Assembly (NCBI GenBank): GCA_039190005.1
Contig: JBCCYM010000005.1
Location: 1 to 55,940, forward strand
Source of the DNA: JBCCYM01 sp039190005
Lineage (GTDB): Bacteria; Pseudomonadota; Gammaproteobacteria; UBA12402
Direction of reading: 5' to 3'
Length of the DNA: 55,940 bases
The notes below the pieces were generated by a model, which saw nothing but the letters and a program-made list of their open reading frames with translations, was not told the DNA's origin and ran no database searches. Numbering within the stretch: position 1 is the first letter of the stretch; each line of letters begins with the position of its first letter. Both the position numbers and the translations under genes were made by a program. Of this stretch, positions 1 through 8,148 are shown piece after piece.

Positions 1-178
1 ATGCCTTAAAGACGTTCAAAGGGCGGGCCCTGAATTCATCGAAGGGCATAGCAGGTTTTTCGAAAGCAGGTTTGGGCTTCGACAAGCTCAGCCATCTATG
101 CCTTAAAGACGTTCAAAGGACGGTCCCTGAGCCTGCTTGCCCTGAGCCTGTCGAAGGGTCGAAGAGTCGAAGGGTGAG
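1..178. repeat. Cluster of REP-like repeats with a direct duplication
   Basis: The stretch downstream of uvrC is built from short repeats. Bases 1-33 recur at 98-130 with two or three differences, giving a unit of about 97 bp that probably continues beyond the window. Inside are a variant unit GGCTTCGACAAGCTCAGCC at 75-93 and inverted units CCTGAGCCTGTCGAAGG near 139-158. The same composite order is seen again at 16396-16490. No credible gene is present. The palindromes lie just after the uvrC stop and could act as a transcript end, which is inference. Confidence 0.85.
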
Positions 179-180
179 GT

Positions 181-1995
181 TTAACCATGAAATTGTTGAT
201 AGATTTTACCAGCAAGCTTTTTATCAATACCGGGCACTCGCGCCAAATCTTCAATACTAGCCTCTTTAACCCCTTGAATACCGGCAAAGAATTGCAGTAA
301 TTTCTGCCGTCGTTTTTCACCCACACCCGGCACTAATTCCAATACGGAGTGTTTTCGCTTATTGTCACGTTGATGGCGATGGCCGGAAATCGCGAACCGA
401 TGCGCTTCATCGCGTGCCTGCAACAATAGTCGAATACCGATATTCTCCGGCATAAAATCCAGCGGGCGTGTCTTTCCCGCTAAAAAAATCTGCTCAAAAC
501 CAACCTTACGGGTTTTGCCCTTGGCAATGCCTAATAAGGCGATATCATCAATCTGTAATTCTTCCAAGGCGTTCATTGCCTGTTTTAACTGGTTGCGCCC
601 ACCATCAATAATGACCACATCCGGCAGCACCGCTTCTTGCAGTCTAAGTTTTTTATAATGACGCAACACCGCTTGATAGATGGCGGCATAATCATCTCCT
701 GGGGTAATACCTTGAATATTAAAACGCCGATAATCTTTTTTAATCGGCCCGGCTGCGCCAAAGACCACACAGGAGGCGACAGTCTGTTCGCCTTGGGTAT
801 GACTAATATCAAAACATTCAATCCGTTGTGGTGTTTGGGTTAAACCCAGTATATCTTGAATAGCTTCCAATTGCTTGAGCAATGTCGCGCGCGATAATAA
901 ACGGGTATTTAAACTGTCTTTGGCGTTTAATGTCGCCATTTGAATTAAATTCAATTTAGCACCACGCCGCGGACAACTTATTTTTATCATCTTACCGGTT
1001 TTATGCTGTATGCTTTGAGCCAGCAAAGCGGCATCATCTAACGCCTGGGAAACTAGAATTTCCTTGGGCAATTGATGGTCATTATCCAAATAATAATGCG
1101 ATAAAAAGTGAGGCAATATATCTTGCGTTTCACTATTTTTTGGCAACTGGGGGAAAAAATTCTGTTTGCCGATAATATGACCGGCACGAATTAACAACAA
1201 TTGCACACAGCTTATGTTGGCCTTACTGACTAACGCGATTACATCGACATCACCAACATCCGTTGCCACATGTTGACTTGCTTGCAGTTTACGCAAATCA
1301 GCAATTTGATCGCGGTATTTCATTGCCAGTTCATAATGTTGCTGATCAGAGGCCTGCCGCATTTTTTTTAATAAGTCATTTATAATTTGTTCATTCTTAC
1401 CGGTTAATAACAACTGCGCGTGGTCGACATCTTTTTGATAATCCGCAGCGGCAATATAATTGACACAGGGCGCGGAACAGCGTTTAATCTGATATTGCAA
1501 ACAAGGACGCTGACGGTTTTTGAAAAATGTGTCACGACATTGACGTATCTTAAAAATTTTCTGTATCAGCTGTAAGGTCTGATGGACCGCGGTGGTTGAC
1601 GGATAAGGTCCAAAAAATTTTCCTTTTTTACCCTGGGTACTGCCACGATAAAAACTGAAACGCGGAAATTGATGCTGGCTGGATAAATAAATATAGGGAT
1701 AACTTTTATCGTCTCGAAATAAAATATTATAGCGCGGATGAAATTTTTTAATTAGATGGCTTTCAAGAATTAACGCTTCGTACTCTGTTCGGGTAATAAT
1801 GACTTTTATCGCATGAATTTGTTTAACCAGTGCTTGTGTTTTAGTGCTGGCATGGGTTTTAACAAAATAGCTGGAAACGCGGTTTTTTAAATTTTTAGCT
1901 TTACCGACATAGAGTATTTTGTCGTGTTTATCAAACATTTGATAAACACCAGGCTTAGTGCTTAATGTTTTGAGAAACGCTTTATAATCAAACAT
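181..1995 (-). CDS. uvrC: UvrABC system protein C (excinuclease subunit)
   Basis: UvrC makes the dual incisions on either side of a bulky DNA lesion after UvrA/UvrB loading, in cytoplasmic nucleotide excision repair. At 604 residues it has the family's usual length. Residues 14-40 carry the GIY-YIG nuclease (GVYQMF, ILYVGKAKNL). A UVR domain for UvrB contact lies near 195-235. The RNase H-like 5' nuclease follows (IECFDISHTQG, VIIDGGRNQLKQA, ARDEAHRFA), and the C-terminus has two helix-hairpin-helix motifs (LVPGVGEKRRQ, VPGIDKKLAG). The ATG overlaps the tatD stop by 8 bases (ATGTTTGA), so it is the last gene of an ileS-lspA-fkpB-tatD-uvrC run. All key motifs are visible. Confidence 0.98.
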   Translation of the reverse strand: MFDYKAFLKTLSTKPGVYQMFDKHDKILYVGKAKNLKNRVSSYFVKTHASTKTQALVKQIHAIKVIITRTEYEALILESHLIKKFHPRYNILFRDDKSYPYIYLSSQHQFPRFSFYRGSTQGKKGKFFGPYPSTTAVHQTLQLIQKIFKIRQCRDTFFKNRQRPCLQYQIKRCSAPCVNYIAAADYQKDVDHAQLLLTGKNEQIINDLLKKMRQASDQQHYELAMKYRDQIADLRKLQASQHVATDVGDVDVIALVSKANISCVQLLLIRAGHIIGKQNFFPQLPKNSETQDILPHFLSHYYLDNDHQLPKEILVSQALDDAALLAQSIQHKTGKMIKISCPRRGAKLNLIQMATLNAKDSLNTRLLSRATLLKQLEAIQDILGLTQTPQRIECFDISHTQGEQTVASCVVFGAAGPIKKDYRRFNIQGITPGDDYAAIYQAVLRHYKKLRLQEAVLPDVVIIDGGRNQLKQAMNALEELQIDDIALLGIAKGKTRKVGFEQIFLAGKTRPLDFMPENIGIRLLLQARDEAHRFAISGHRHQRDNKRKHSVLELVPGVGEKRRQKLLQFFAGIQGVKEASIEDLARVPGIDKKLAGKIYQQFHG

Positions 1996-2767
1996 TGTTT
2001 ATTTGAGAAAACAAACGATAAAAATTCTCTGTACTTTGACGGGCAATGGTATCAACAGATTCTTGACGCAATTCAGCAAGACAAGCTGCGACATGTGGCA
2101 CATAAGCTGGTTGATTGGCTTTACCACGCATGGGTACTGGCGCTAAAAAAGGTGAATCCGTTTCAATCAGAAAACGATCGGCGGGAATTTTTTTAGCGAC
2201 TTCTTTAAGTTCCCGCGCGTTTTTAAAGGTCACTATACCGGAAAAAGAAATATAAAATCCCAAAGCCATCGCCTGTTCCGCCATCGCCAAGGTTTCAGTA
2301 AAACAGTGCATCACACCACCAATCGCGGCGGCGTTTTCTTCTTTCATGATGGCAATGGTATCTTCTCGCGCGTCACGGGTATGAATGATCAAGGGTTTTT
2401 TTAAGGATTTGGCAACAGCGATATGGTCACGAAAACGTTGTTGTTGCCATTTTAAATCATCGCCCTGAATATGAAAATAATCCAGACCGGTTTCGCCAAT
2501 GGCGACCACTTCCGGTCTTTCAGCGTCGGCAAGCAATACGTCAACGCTTGGTTCCGCTGTCATTTTTTCGGTGGGATGCACACCAAAAGAGCAGGAAACA
2601 TCGGGGAAACGCATGGCACAGTCCAACACTTGTGGAAAGGTATCCAGCGATGTCGACACACAGAGCATGTGTTCGACCTCAGCGTCACGCGCCGCTTGAA
2701 CATAGGCGTCAACACCTTGTTCGCTTGTATCCAACATATTCAAGTGACAATGGCTATCAACAAACAT
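1988..2767 (-). CDS. tatD: TatD family metal-dependent hydrolase / 3'-5' DNase
   Basis: This is a 259-residue TIM-barrel metallohydrolase of the TatD/YcfH family, whose members are Mg-dependent DNases or RNases of the cytoplasm. Metal ligands are visible in order: DSHCHLN near the N-terminus, GETGLDYFH about residue 97, IIHTRDA about 130, HCFTE about 155 and ETDSPFLAP about 203. The ATG is preceded by AAGGTGA at good spacing. It lies 35 bases after fkpB and overlaps uvrC by 8 bases, suggesting co-transcription with a repair enzyme. TatD, YcfH and YjjV cannot be told apart with certainty by eye. Confidence 0.93.
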   Translation of the reverse strand: MFVDSHCHLNMLDTSEQGVDAYVQAARDAEVEHMLCVSTSLDTFPQVLDCAMRFPDVSCSFGVHPTEKMTAEPSVDVLLADAERPEVVAIGETGLDYFHIQGDDLKWQQQRFRDHIAVAKSLKKPLIIHTRDAREDTIAIMKEENAAAIGGVMHCFTETLAMAEQAMALGFYISFSGIVTFKNARELKEVAKKIPADRFLIETDSPFLAPVPMRGKANQPAYVPHVAACLAELRQESVDTIARQSTENFYRLFSQINNV

Positions 2768-2802
2768 AAGTCACCTTTTCACCTATCTTAAATTACTTTT
2801 TC

Positions 2803-3252
2803 TCAGTGCTTAACCGGCGATTCAATATCCAGTATTTCCACTTCAAAAATCAGATCCTGTCCACACAAAGGATGATTAAAATCAACTTTTACCCGATCTT
2901 CCTGAATTTCACGCACAATACCAGGCAATTCCTGACCGTTCGGTTGCGTAAACATAAAAATGGATCCAATCTCAACATTATTCTTTTTGGAAAACTTATC
3001 ACGCTCGATATAATGAATATTCGCTTCATTGGGTTGACCAAAACTTTCTTCCGGCGGCAGCATGAACACATTTTTTTCACCCACACTTAACCCCAATAAA
3101 TGCTTCTCAAATCCTTTGCTGAAAGAACCATCCCCCACCATCATCTCAATGGGAATATTATCATTCTTAGTATCCTGAGCGATCGATTTATCTTTAAGCA
3201 TAATCTTAACATGCATTTTTAGACGACTACCCACCTCAACATTTTTTTGCAT
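2803..3252 (-). CDS. fkpB: FKBP-type peptidyl-prolyl isomerase, SlpA type
   Basis: This is a cytoplasmic prolyl isomerase and chaperone of the SlpA/FkpB class. The FKBP half-sites are seen (VGDGSFSKGFEKHLLG, LPPEESFG), around an IF (insert-in-flap) domain and ending VDFNHPLCGQDLIFEVEIL. I chose the ATG at 3252 (149 residues) rather than an upstream in-frame codon at 3276. It starts one base after the lspA stop and follows GAGAGGGG, a strong ribosome site inside the end of lspA. The lspA-fkpB order is the usual gammaproteobacterial one; the ispH gene that often follows is replaced here by tatD. Confidence 0.95.
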   Translation of the reverse strand: MQKNVEVGSRLKMHVKIMLKDKSIAQDTKNDNIPIEMMVGDGSFSKGFEKHLLGLSVGEKNVFMLPPEESFGQPNEANIHYIERDKFSKKNNVEIGSIFMFTQPNGQELPGIVREIQEDRVKVDFNHPLCGQDLIFEVEILDIESPVKH

Positions 3253-3253
3253 T

Positions 3254-3736
3254 CTATTTAACCCCTCTCTGATCAAAAAACATGACTATCAGTAATACTA
3301 TCACACCAACCGTAATCGCGCTATCGGCAATATTAAATGTGGCAAAATGCCAGCCATGAATATGGAAATCAATAAAATCGATCACATAACCCAAAGTGAG
3401 ACGACTCCAAAGATTACCGATTGCCCCGCCGATAATCAGCGCTAAGGCCAAGGATTTGAAGGGTTGACGCGACAATCGACACAACCACACAAGCATCACA
3501 ACACAGACAACCACGGTAATGGCAATAAACACCCATCGCTGCCAACCACCGGCACCGCCAAGAAAACTGAAAGCCGCGCCGGAATTATGAGCAAGACTAA
3601 GATTCAAAAAAGGTAGCAGATAATAGGGCTTATCAATATCAAGATATTTGGCAATCAAATACTTGCTGGATAAATCAAGCGCGATAATAATGATTGATAT
3701 AATCAACCAAGAAAGCTGTCGGCGGCGACTAAGCAT
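3254..3736 (-). CDS. lspA: Lipoprotein signal peptidase II
   Basis: LspA is an inner-membrane aspartyl protease that removes the signal peptide from prolipoproteins after diacylglyceryl transfer. It has 160 residues and four hydrophobic segments. The conserved blocks are LAHNSGAAFSFL, GYVIDFIDFH and FNIADSAITVG, giving catalytic Asp120 and Asp138. The usual GNxxDR motif reads GNLWSR, so the strongly conserved Asp is Ser111 (codon AGT at 3404-3406). The ATG at 3736 overlaps the ileS stop by 8 bases; longer in-frame starts lie inside ileS and add unlike sequence. Its clients here would include the lipoprotein encoded at 11674-12279. Confidence 0.95.
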   Translation of the reverse strand: MLSRRRQLSWLIISIIIIALDLSSKYLIAKYLDIDKPYYLLPFLNLSLAHNSGAAFSFLGGAGGWQRWVFIAITVVVCVVMLVWLCRLSRQPFKSLALALIIGGAIGNLWSRLTLGYVIDFIDFHIHGWHFATFNIADSAITVGVIVLLIVMFFDQRGVK

Positions 3737-6539
3737 AATGACGCACCTCACCCTGTTCAAAACAGTTACAAATACAACGTCGACAAAGTTGTGGATGATC
3801 AGCATGACTACCCACATCCGGACGATATTGCCAACAACGCGCGCACTTTTGATATCTTGATGGCGTGATCTTAATCGTTAATCCATCGACATCACTACTG
3901 ACACGCCCCGCTTCGGCTTTGTTCAACGGCAACACTTGTGCTTCCGACACAATCAAGACAAAACGCAACTCATCTTTGAATTGATCTAAACAGGCTTTTA
4001 AATCATCATCCGCGTATAATGTGACCGTGGCTTCAAGATTTGATCCCAGGTGTTTATCCGCGCGTAATCTTTCAATCTCTTTATTCACCGCGTCACGCAC
4101 ATTCATCACGGTTTGCCAATTGTCAGCGGAAATGCTCATCGCTTGTTCCGCCGGCAACTCATACCAGGTAGATAAAAATACTGACGCTTCACGTTCGCCT
4201 GACATGTGCTGCCAAATTTCATCCGCCGTGTAAGGGCAGATTGGCGCTAACAATCGCACCAGCACTTCCATAATATGCCACATGGCTGTCTGCGCTGAAC
4301 GACGGGCTTGACCATCAGTTTTAGCCGTGTATTGACGGTCTTTAATAATATCGAGATAAAAGCTCCCCATCTCGATGGAACAGAAATGATGAATAGCTTG
4401 CACCAATACATGAAATTGATAGTTATCATACGCCTGTTGTACGTTAGTTTGCAACTGTCGCGCGCGTTCAATCGCCCAGTGATCCAAGGCTAATAGTTTA
4501 TCAAGCGGCAATAAATGCTTGTCCACGGCAAAATCATTGAGATTCGCTAACAGGAAACGCGCGGTATTGCGAATACGACGATAGGTCTCACTACTGTGTT
4601 TGAGTATCGCTTCCGATACCACCATCTCGCGTTGATAATCGGTAGACGCTATCCATAAACGCAAGACATCAGCCCCCATTGTTTTGATAAGTTTATCCGG
4701 CGCGATCACATTGCCTAGTGATTTAGACATCTTGCGCCCTTCAGCGTCGACAGTAAAGCCATGCGTTAACACCTGACGATACGGTGCCACATGATACATG
4801 GCGCAGGAAGTCAATAAAGAGGTTTGAAACCAGCCGCGATGTTGATCGGAACCTTCAAGAAATAAATCCGCCGGAAACACCAATTCTTTTCTGGCTTTCA
4901 AGACACAGGCATGTATAACACCAGAATCAAACCAAACATCTAAGACATCCGAGCATTTCTTATAGTTATCGGCATCATCACCAAGCAATGCCCGCGTATC
5001 AAGGTCATGCCAGGCTTCAATGCCATCTTCAGCGACTAAATCAGCTATTTTTGCCATCAACGCGGTCGTATCAGGATGTAATTCATCGGTGTCTTTATGC
5101 AGAAATAACGGTAATGGCACACCCCAGGTACGTTGTCGTGAAATACACCAGTCTGGTCTATCTTCCAACATCGCCATCATGCGATGCTTGCCGTTTTCCG
5201 GTATCCATCGCACCTGCTCAACTTCATGGGTGGCATGATCAAGCAAATGGTTTTTTTCCATACTGATAAACCACTGTGGTGTCGCGCGATAGATCAATGG
5301 CGTTTTATGACGCCAGCAATGCGGATAACTGTGTAATAATTTTTCTTCATGCAATAGATGATCATGTTGGCGCAGTAAATCAATAATGACTGGATTCGCC
5401 GCGTTTAAATGTAGCCCCTCTATTTCCGGCATATCTGCGGCGAAACAGCCGCGATCATTTAATGGCGTATCCAAAGGTAAATCATGGGCGATGCCTAAAG
5501 CGTAATCCTCCAAACCATGCGCTGGCGCGGTATGCACACAACCAGTACCACTATCGACAGTGACATGATCGCCGGCTAAAACGGGTACCTGTCGATCGAG
5601 AAAAGGATGATGTAATTGTAAGCCAACGAGTCTTTCCCCCAGACTATGGCCAAGCACCGTATATTTTTCGATACCGCAACGCATCATTACCGCGCCGACC
5701 AAGGGTTCGGCAATAATAATCACACGCTGATCAAATGTGAGTAACACATAGTTAACGTCTTCATGCACGGCAACAGCCTGGTTGGCTGGCAAGGTCCAAG
5801 GTGTGGTTGTCCAGATAACGACGGCACAGTTAGCAACGATATTGTCGAAATCGCCATTAAAACGGCTCAATAAATCTTCACGATCCACCACATCAAAACA
5901 AACATCTATCGATGGTGATTCTTTATCGCGATATTCAACCTCCGCTTCAGCCAATGCTGAAGCGCATTTAAAACACCAGTGAACCGGCTTATAGCCACGC
6001 TGCAAATGGTGATTATCAATAATTGTCGCCAGACTGCGAATAATATTAGCTTCAAAGCGAGCATTCATTGTTAAATAAGGATTATCCCAATCGCCAAAGA
6101 TACCCAGACGTTTAAACGCAGTTTTCTGTAATTCAATCTGTGAATTGGCGTAATCACGGCAAGCTTGACGAAATGCCTTGCTCGATACTTTATCGCCCGC
6201 TTTACCTATTTTTTTTTCGACATTCAATTCAATCGGCAAGCCATGACAGTCCCAACCCGGCACATAGGGCACCCGATACCCCGCCATTAACTTGCTTTTC
6301 AGCACAATATCTTTCAAGGTTTTATTGACAGCATGTCCCAAATGGATGGCGCCATTGGCATAAGGTGGTCCATCACATAACATAAAAACGGGCGCCTCAG
6401 CACGCTGGGTTTGCAAATGATGATAGATATCCAAGGCCTCCCAACGTTTTGCCATTTCCGGTTCACGTTGCGCCAGATTGGCTTTCATAGGGAAATCTGT
6501 CTTTGGAAGATTGAGTGTATTTTTGTAATTATCTGTCAT
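3729..6539 (-). CDS. ileS: Isoleucyl-tRNA synthetase
   Basis: This class I aminoacyl-tRNA synthetase charges tRNA-Ile and edits Val. At 936 residues it has normal bacterial length. Visible are the HIGH-type motif (PPYANGAIHLGHAVNK), the CP1 editing region with TTTPWTLPANQA and GTGCVHTAPAHG, the KMSKS motif (GRKMSKSLGNVI), an anticodon-binding domain, and a C-terminal zinc site with two CxxC pairs (CARC, CRRC). The gene begins a run with lspA, fkpB, tatD and uvrC, and has its own promoter at 6573-6601. In most gammaproteobacteria ribF sits directly upstream; here ribF is 4 kb away. Confidence 0.99.
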   Translation of the reverse strand: MTDNYKNTLNLPKTDFPMKANLAQREPEMAKRWEALDIYHHLQTQRAEAPVFMLCDGPPYANGAIHLGHAVNKTLKDIVLKSKLMAGYRVPYVPGWDCHGLPIELNVEKKIGKAGDKVSSKAFRQACRDYANSQIELQKTAFKRLGIFGDWDNPYLTMNARFEANIIRSLATIIDNHHLQRGYKPVHWCFKCASALAEAEVEYRDKESPSIDVCFDVVDREDLLSRFNGDFDNIVANCAVVIWTTTPWTLPANQAVAVHEDVNYVLLTFDQRVIIIAEPLVGAVMMRCGIEKYTVLGHSLGERLVGLQLHHPFLDRQVPVLAGDHVTVDSGTGCVHTAPAHGLEDYALGIAHDLPLDTPLNDRGCFAADMPEIEGLHLNAANPVIIDLLRQHDHLLHEEKLLHSYPHCWRHKTPLIYRATPQWFISMEKNHLLDHATHEVEQVRWIPENGKHRMMAMLEDRPDWCISRQRTWGVPLPLFLHKDTDELHPDTTALMAKIADLVAEDGIEAWHDLDTRALLGDDADNYKKCSDVLDVWFDSGVIHACVLKARKELVFPADLFLEGSDQHRGWFQTSLLTSCAMYHVAPYRQVLTHGFTVDAEGRKMSKSLGNVIAPDKLIKTMGADVLRLWIASTDYQREMVVSEAILKHSSETYRRIRNTARFLLANLNDFAVDKHLLPLDKLLALDHWAIERARQLQTNVQQAYDNYQFHVLVQAIHHFCSIEMGSFYLDIIKDRQYTAKTDGQARRSAQTAMWHIMEVLVRLLAPICPYTADEIWQHMSGEREASVFLSTWYELPAEQAMSISADNWQTVMNVRDAVNKEIERLRADKHLGSNLEATVTLYADDDLKACLDQFKDELRFVLIVSEAQVLPLNKAEAGRVSSDVDGLTIKITPSRYQKCARCWQYRPDVGSHADHPQLCRRCICNCFEQGEVRHYA

Positions 6540-6572
6540 GCCCGATTACTTATTCAGTTTGAATGAAAAAAC

Positions 6573-6601
6573 ATTATAAGGTACATTAGTAACTGAAACA
6601 A
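6573..6601 (-). promoter_or_regulatory. Probable sigma-70 promoter of ileS operon
   Basis: Reading the minus strand, TTGTTT (6601-6596) and TATAAT (6578-6573) are separated by 17 bases. The start of transcription would fall near 6566, about 27 bases before the ileS ATG. No tRNA-responsive leader fits in this short 5' region. Confidence 0.65.
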
Positions 6602-6688
6602 GCTTTACATAGCGAGTTCTACGATGAAATAGGTATGCTTAAAATTACAGTTAGCAGCAAGATGAGAGCGCAACCTTTTATGCCTTCG

Positions 6689-6829
6689 ACCCTTCGACGA
6701 GCTCAGGGACCGCCCTTCGATAAGCTCAGGGACACCCACACATAAAGATGGCTGAGCTTGTCGAAGCCAAACAACCCCTTTCAACCCTTCGACAAGCTCA
6801 GGAACCGCCCTTCGACAGGCTCAGGGACC
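6689..6829. repeat. Array of five REP-like palindromic units
   Basis: In the gap between ileS and the next gene (6540-6907) there are five copies of the CTTCGACAAGCTCAGGG-type unit: 6690-6711, 6713-6733, 6750-6768 (inverted, with arms GGCT/AGCC instead of CCCT/AGGG), 6785-6806 and 6808-6829. The last runs into a GCTGTGGTTTTAAGGATTA tail that resembles the tail after the 11485-11506 unit. The rest of the gap holds the ileS promoter and a likely promoter for the 6908 gene; no gene is seen. Confidence 0.9.
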
Positions 6830-6851
6830 GCTGTGGTTTTAAGGATTAAAA

Positions 6852-6880
6852 TTGCCACTGCTCAGAAAACATGCTAAATT
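6852..6880 (+). promoter_or_regulatory. Possible promoter for the DUF378-phosphatase pair
   Basis: TTGCCA (6852-6857) and TAAATT (6875-6880) are 17 bases apart, about 28 bases before the ATG at 6908. The match to consensus is moderate. It starts directly after the repeat array. Confidence 0.4.
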
Positions 6881-6907
6881 AACACAAAAATTTAATAGGA
6901 ATATAAC

Positions 6908-7102
6908 ATGTCCAAAATATTACTTCGTATTATTCAAGTGATTGCTTTGCTTGGTGGTCTCAATTTTATATTAATTGGCATCGCACGATTTGATATTGCC
7001 GGCTATTTTTTCGGCATCATGACAACGCCCACGTATATTGCTTATGTCGTTTTTGGCGTATGTATTTTGATATCATGTTTTATCAGTTTTAAAAAGAAAT
7101 AA
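6908..7102 (+). CDS. Small DUF378-like inner-membrane protein
   Basis: This 64-residue protein is almost entirely hydrophobic, with two predicted membrane segments (about 6-27 and 37-60) and a Lys-rich C-terminus. The pattern VIALLGGLNFILIGIARFDI resembles the DUF378 family (GGLNWGLVGL...FDLV), small bacterial membrane proteins of unknown function. An A/G-rich AATAGGAATAT ribosome site precedes the ATG. The next gene starts 5 bases after its stop, so the two are probably translated from one message. No specific function can be assigned. Confidence 0.75.
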   Translation: MSKILLRIIQVIALLGGLNFILIGIARFDIAGYFFGIMTTPTYIAYVVFGVCILISCFISFKKK

Positions 7103-7107
7103 TTAAC

Positions 7108-7929
7108 ATGCGAGTCAAATTCATTCTGACATTAGTCTTGTCGCTACTCTTTTTTTCCGTTGCCACCGCCGCTTCAAATCACTTTGCTAATGTTGAATTA
7201 ATCGAAAAGAATCATCAAACCGGCAATTTATTGTTCCGAGGTCCTATTCCTATGATTGGCAAATCATTCGCTGGCGAAGCGCTACTGGCCAAAATGAAAA
7301 CACTGGATGCTGATTTTCCGGAAAATTATGTCTTTGTTGATATTGATTTAATTGGCGATGACCAAAATGAAGTCGCCATGGAAAAAAGTTCGCTGGCAAC
7401 CACCTTTAAACAAAGCACATTTTTGTCCTGGCCTGTCTTTGGTGTGCGTACTGTGCCGACAAATCCAATCTTTTCTAAATTCTACAAAAGACAAGACAAC
7501 ATTTCCTTACTTGCCGAACCACCACAACCCGGCAATCCCAGTTATGATATTCATCTAGCACAACTGTTAACCACTATGATGCAAACGCGGTATAACACAC
7601 CCCATGTCTTCTATATTCATTGTGCCGGCGGTTGCGACCGCGCCGGCCAACTTTCAACAATGTATATGATGCTAAAACAACAAACTACCGCGCAACTGCG
7701 AAATGAAATTTTCCAATATTTAAGTCACAATGATATACAAGGCTGCCGAGGTCGCATGCCCAATAATAGCAGTTTAGACGCGATATTATGGGGCTGTTAT
7801 TATATCGCCAATCGAGACCAACCCTCAGCGTCCGCCTGGCAACAATATAATAACTACTACGCCCATTGCAGTTGCATTTACAACTTTATCCGCGGGCATG
7901 ACCTGGAAAGTAAACTGAAAAATGAGTGA
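7108..7929 (+). CDS. Secreted HCX5R (tyrosine/inositide) phosphatase-like protein
   Basis: The 273-residue product has a clear Sec signal peptide (basic MRVK, hydrophobic core to about 20, cleavage near ATA-AS), so it is exported. Residues 171-178 read HCAGGCDR followed by AGQ, matching the cysteine phosphatase P-loop HCX5R with predicted nucleophile Cys172 and phosphate-binding Arg178. The GCDR form recalls phosphoinositide and dual-specificity enzymes. An upstream Asp that could be the general acid cannot be fixed by eye. Several Cys near the C-terminus (YYAHCSCIYN) fit a periplasmic or extracellular fold. It follows the DUF378 gene by 5 bases and precedes a secreted glycosidase. Substrate unknown. 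Confidence 0.7.
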   Translation: MRVKFILTLVLSLLFFSVATAASNHFANVELIEKNHQTGNLLFRGPIPMIGKSFAGEALLAKMKTLDADFPENYVFVDIDLIGDDQNEVAMEKSSLATTFKQSTFLSWPVFGVRTVPTNPIFSKFYKRQDNISLLAEPPQPGNPSYDIHLAQLLTTMMQTRYNTPHVFYIHCAGGCDRAGQLSTMYMMLKQQTTAQLRNEIFQYLSHNDIQGCRGRMPNNSSLDAILWGCYYIANRDQPSASAWQQYNNYYAHCSCIYNFIRGHDLESKLKNE

Positions 7930-7969
7930 GTTTTTCTCACAATTCAAAAACAATATCCAAATGGGTGAT

Positions 7970-7992
7970 GGTCCCTGAGCCTGTCGAAAGGG
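7970..7992 (-). repeat. Single REP-like unit
   Basis: One inverted copy (CCTGAGCCTGTCGAAAGGG) sits 40 bases after the phosphatase-like gene. A short AAACCTAAAAACCG motif follows at 8038-8051 and is shared with the ends of other repeat clusters. Confidence 0.8.
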
Positions 7993-8085
7993 CGCGCGAA
8001 CGACGAGCGCAGAAGACAGTCCGCTTTAGATCCCACATAAACCTAAAAACCGTAATTTTAATCACACCCACGTCTTATAAAACTT

Positions 8086-8114
8086 TTGACTGTAATTCAT
8101 ACTGATGGTATAAT
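8086..8114 (+). promoter_or_regulatory. Strong consensus promoter for the GH85 gene
   Basis: TTGACT (8086-8091) and TATAAT (8109-8114) are exactly 17 bases apart, 35 bases upstream of the ATG. Eleven of twelve bases match the sigma-70 consensus, suggesting strong vegetative expression unless a regulator intervenes. No purine-rich ribosome site is obvious before the ATG. Confidence 0.75.
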
Positions 8115-8148
8115 TATTATCAAATAGTAAAAGTAATAATTAAAAAAT

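Noticed and set aside
72..326. Short open frames across the repeat cluster and the uvrC 3' end
   Set aside because: They translate the palindromic repeats or the opposite strand of uvrC, show no ribosome site and resemble no family.
6689..6829. Possible CRISPR array
   Set aside because: Units occur in both orientations with spacers of 1 to 17 bases, not regular spacers; no cas genes in the window.
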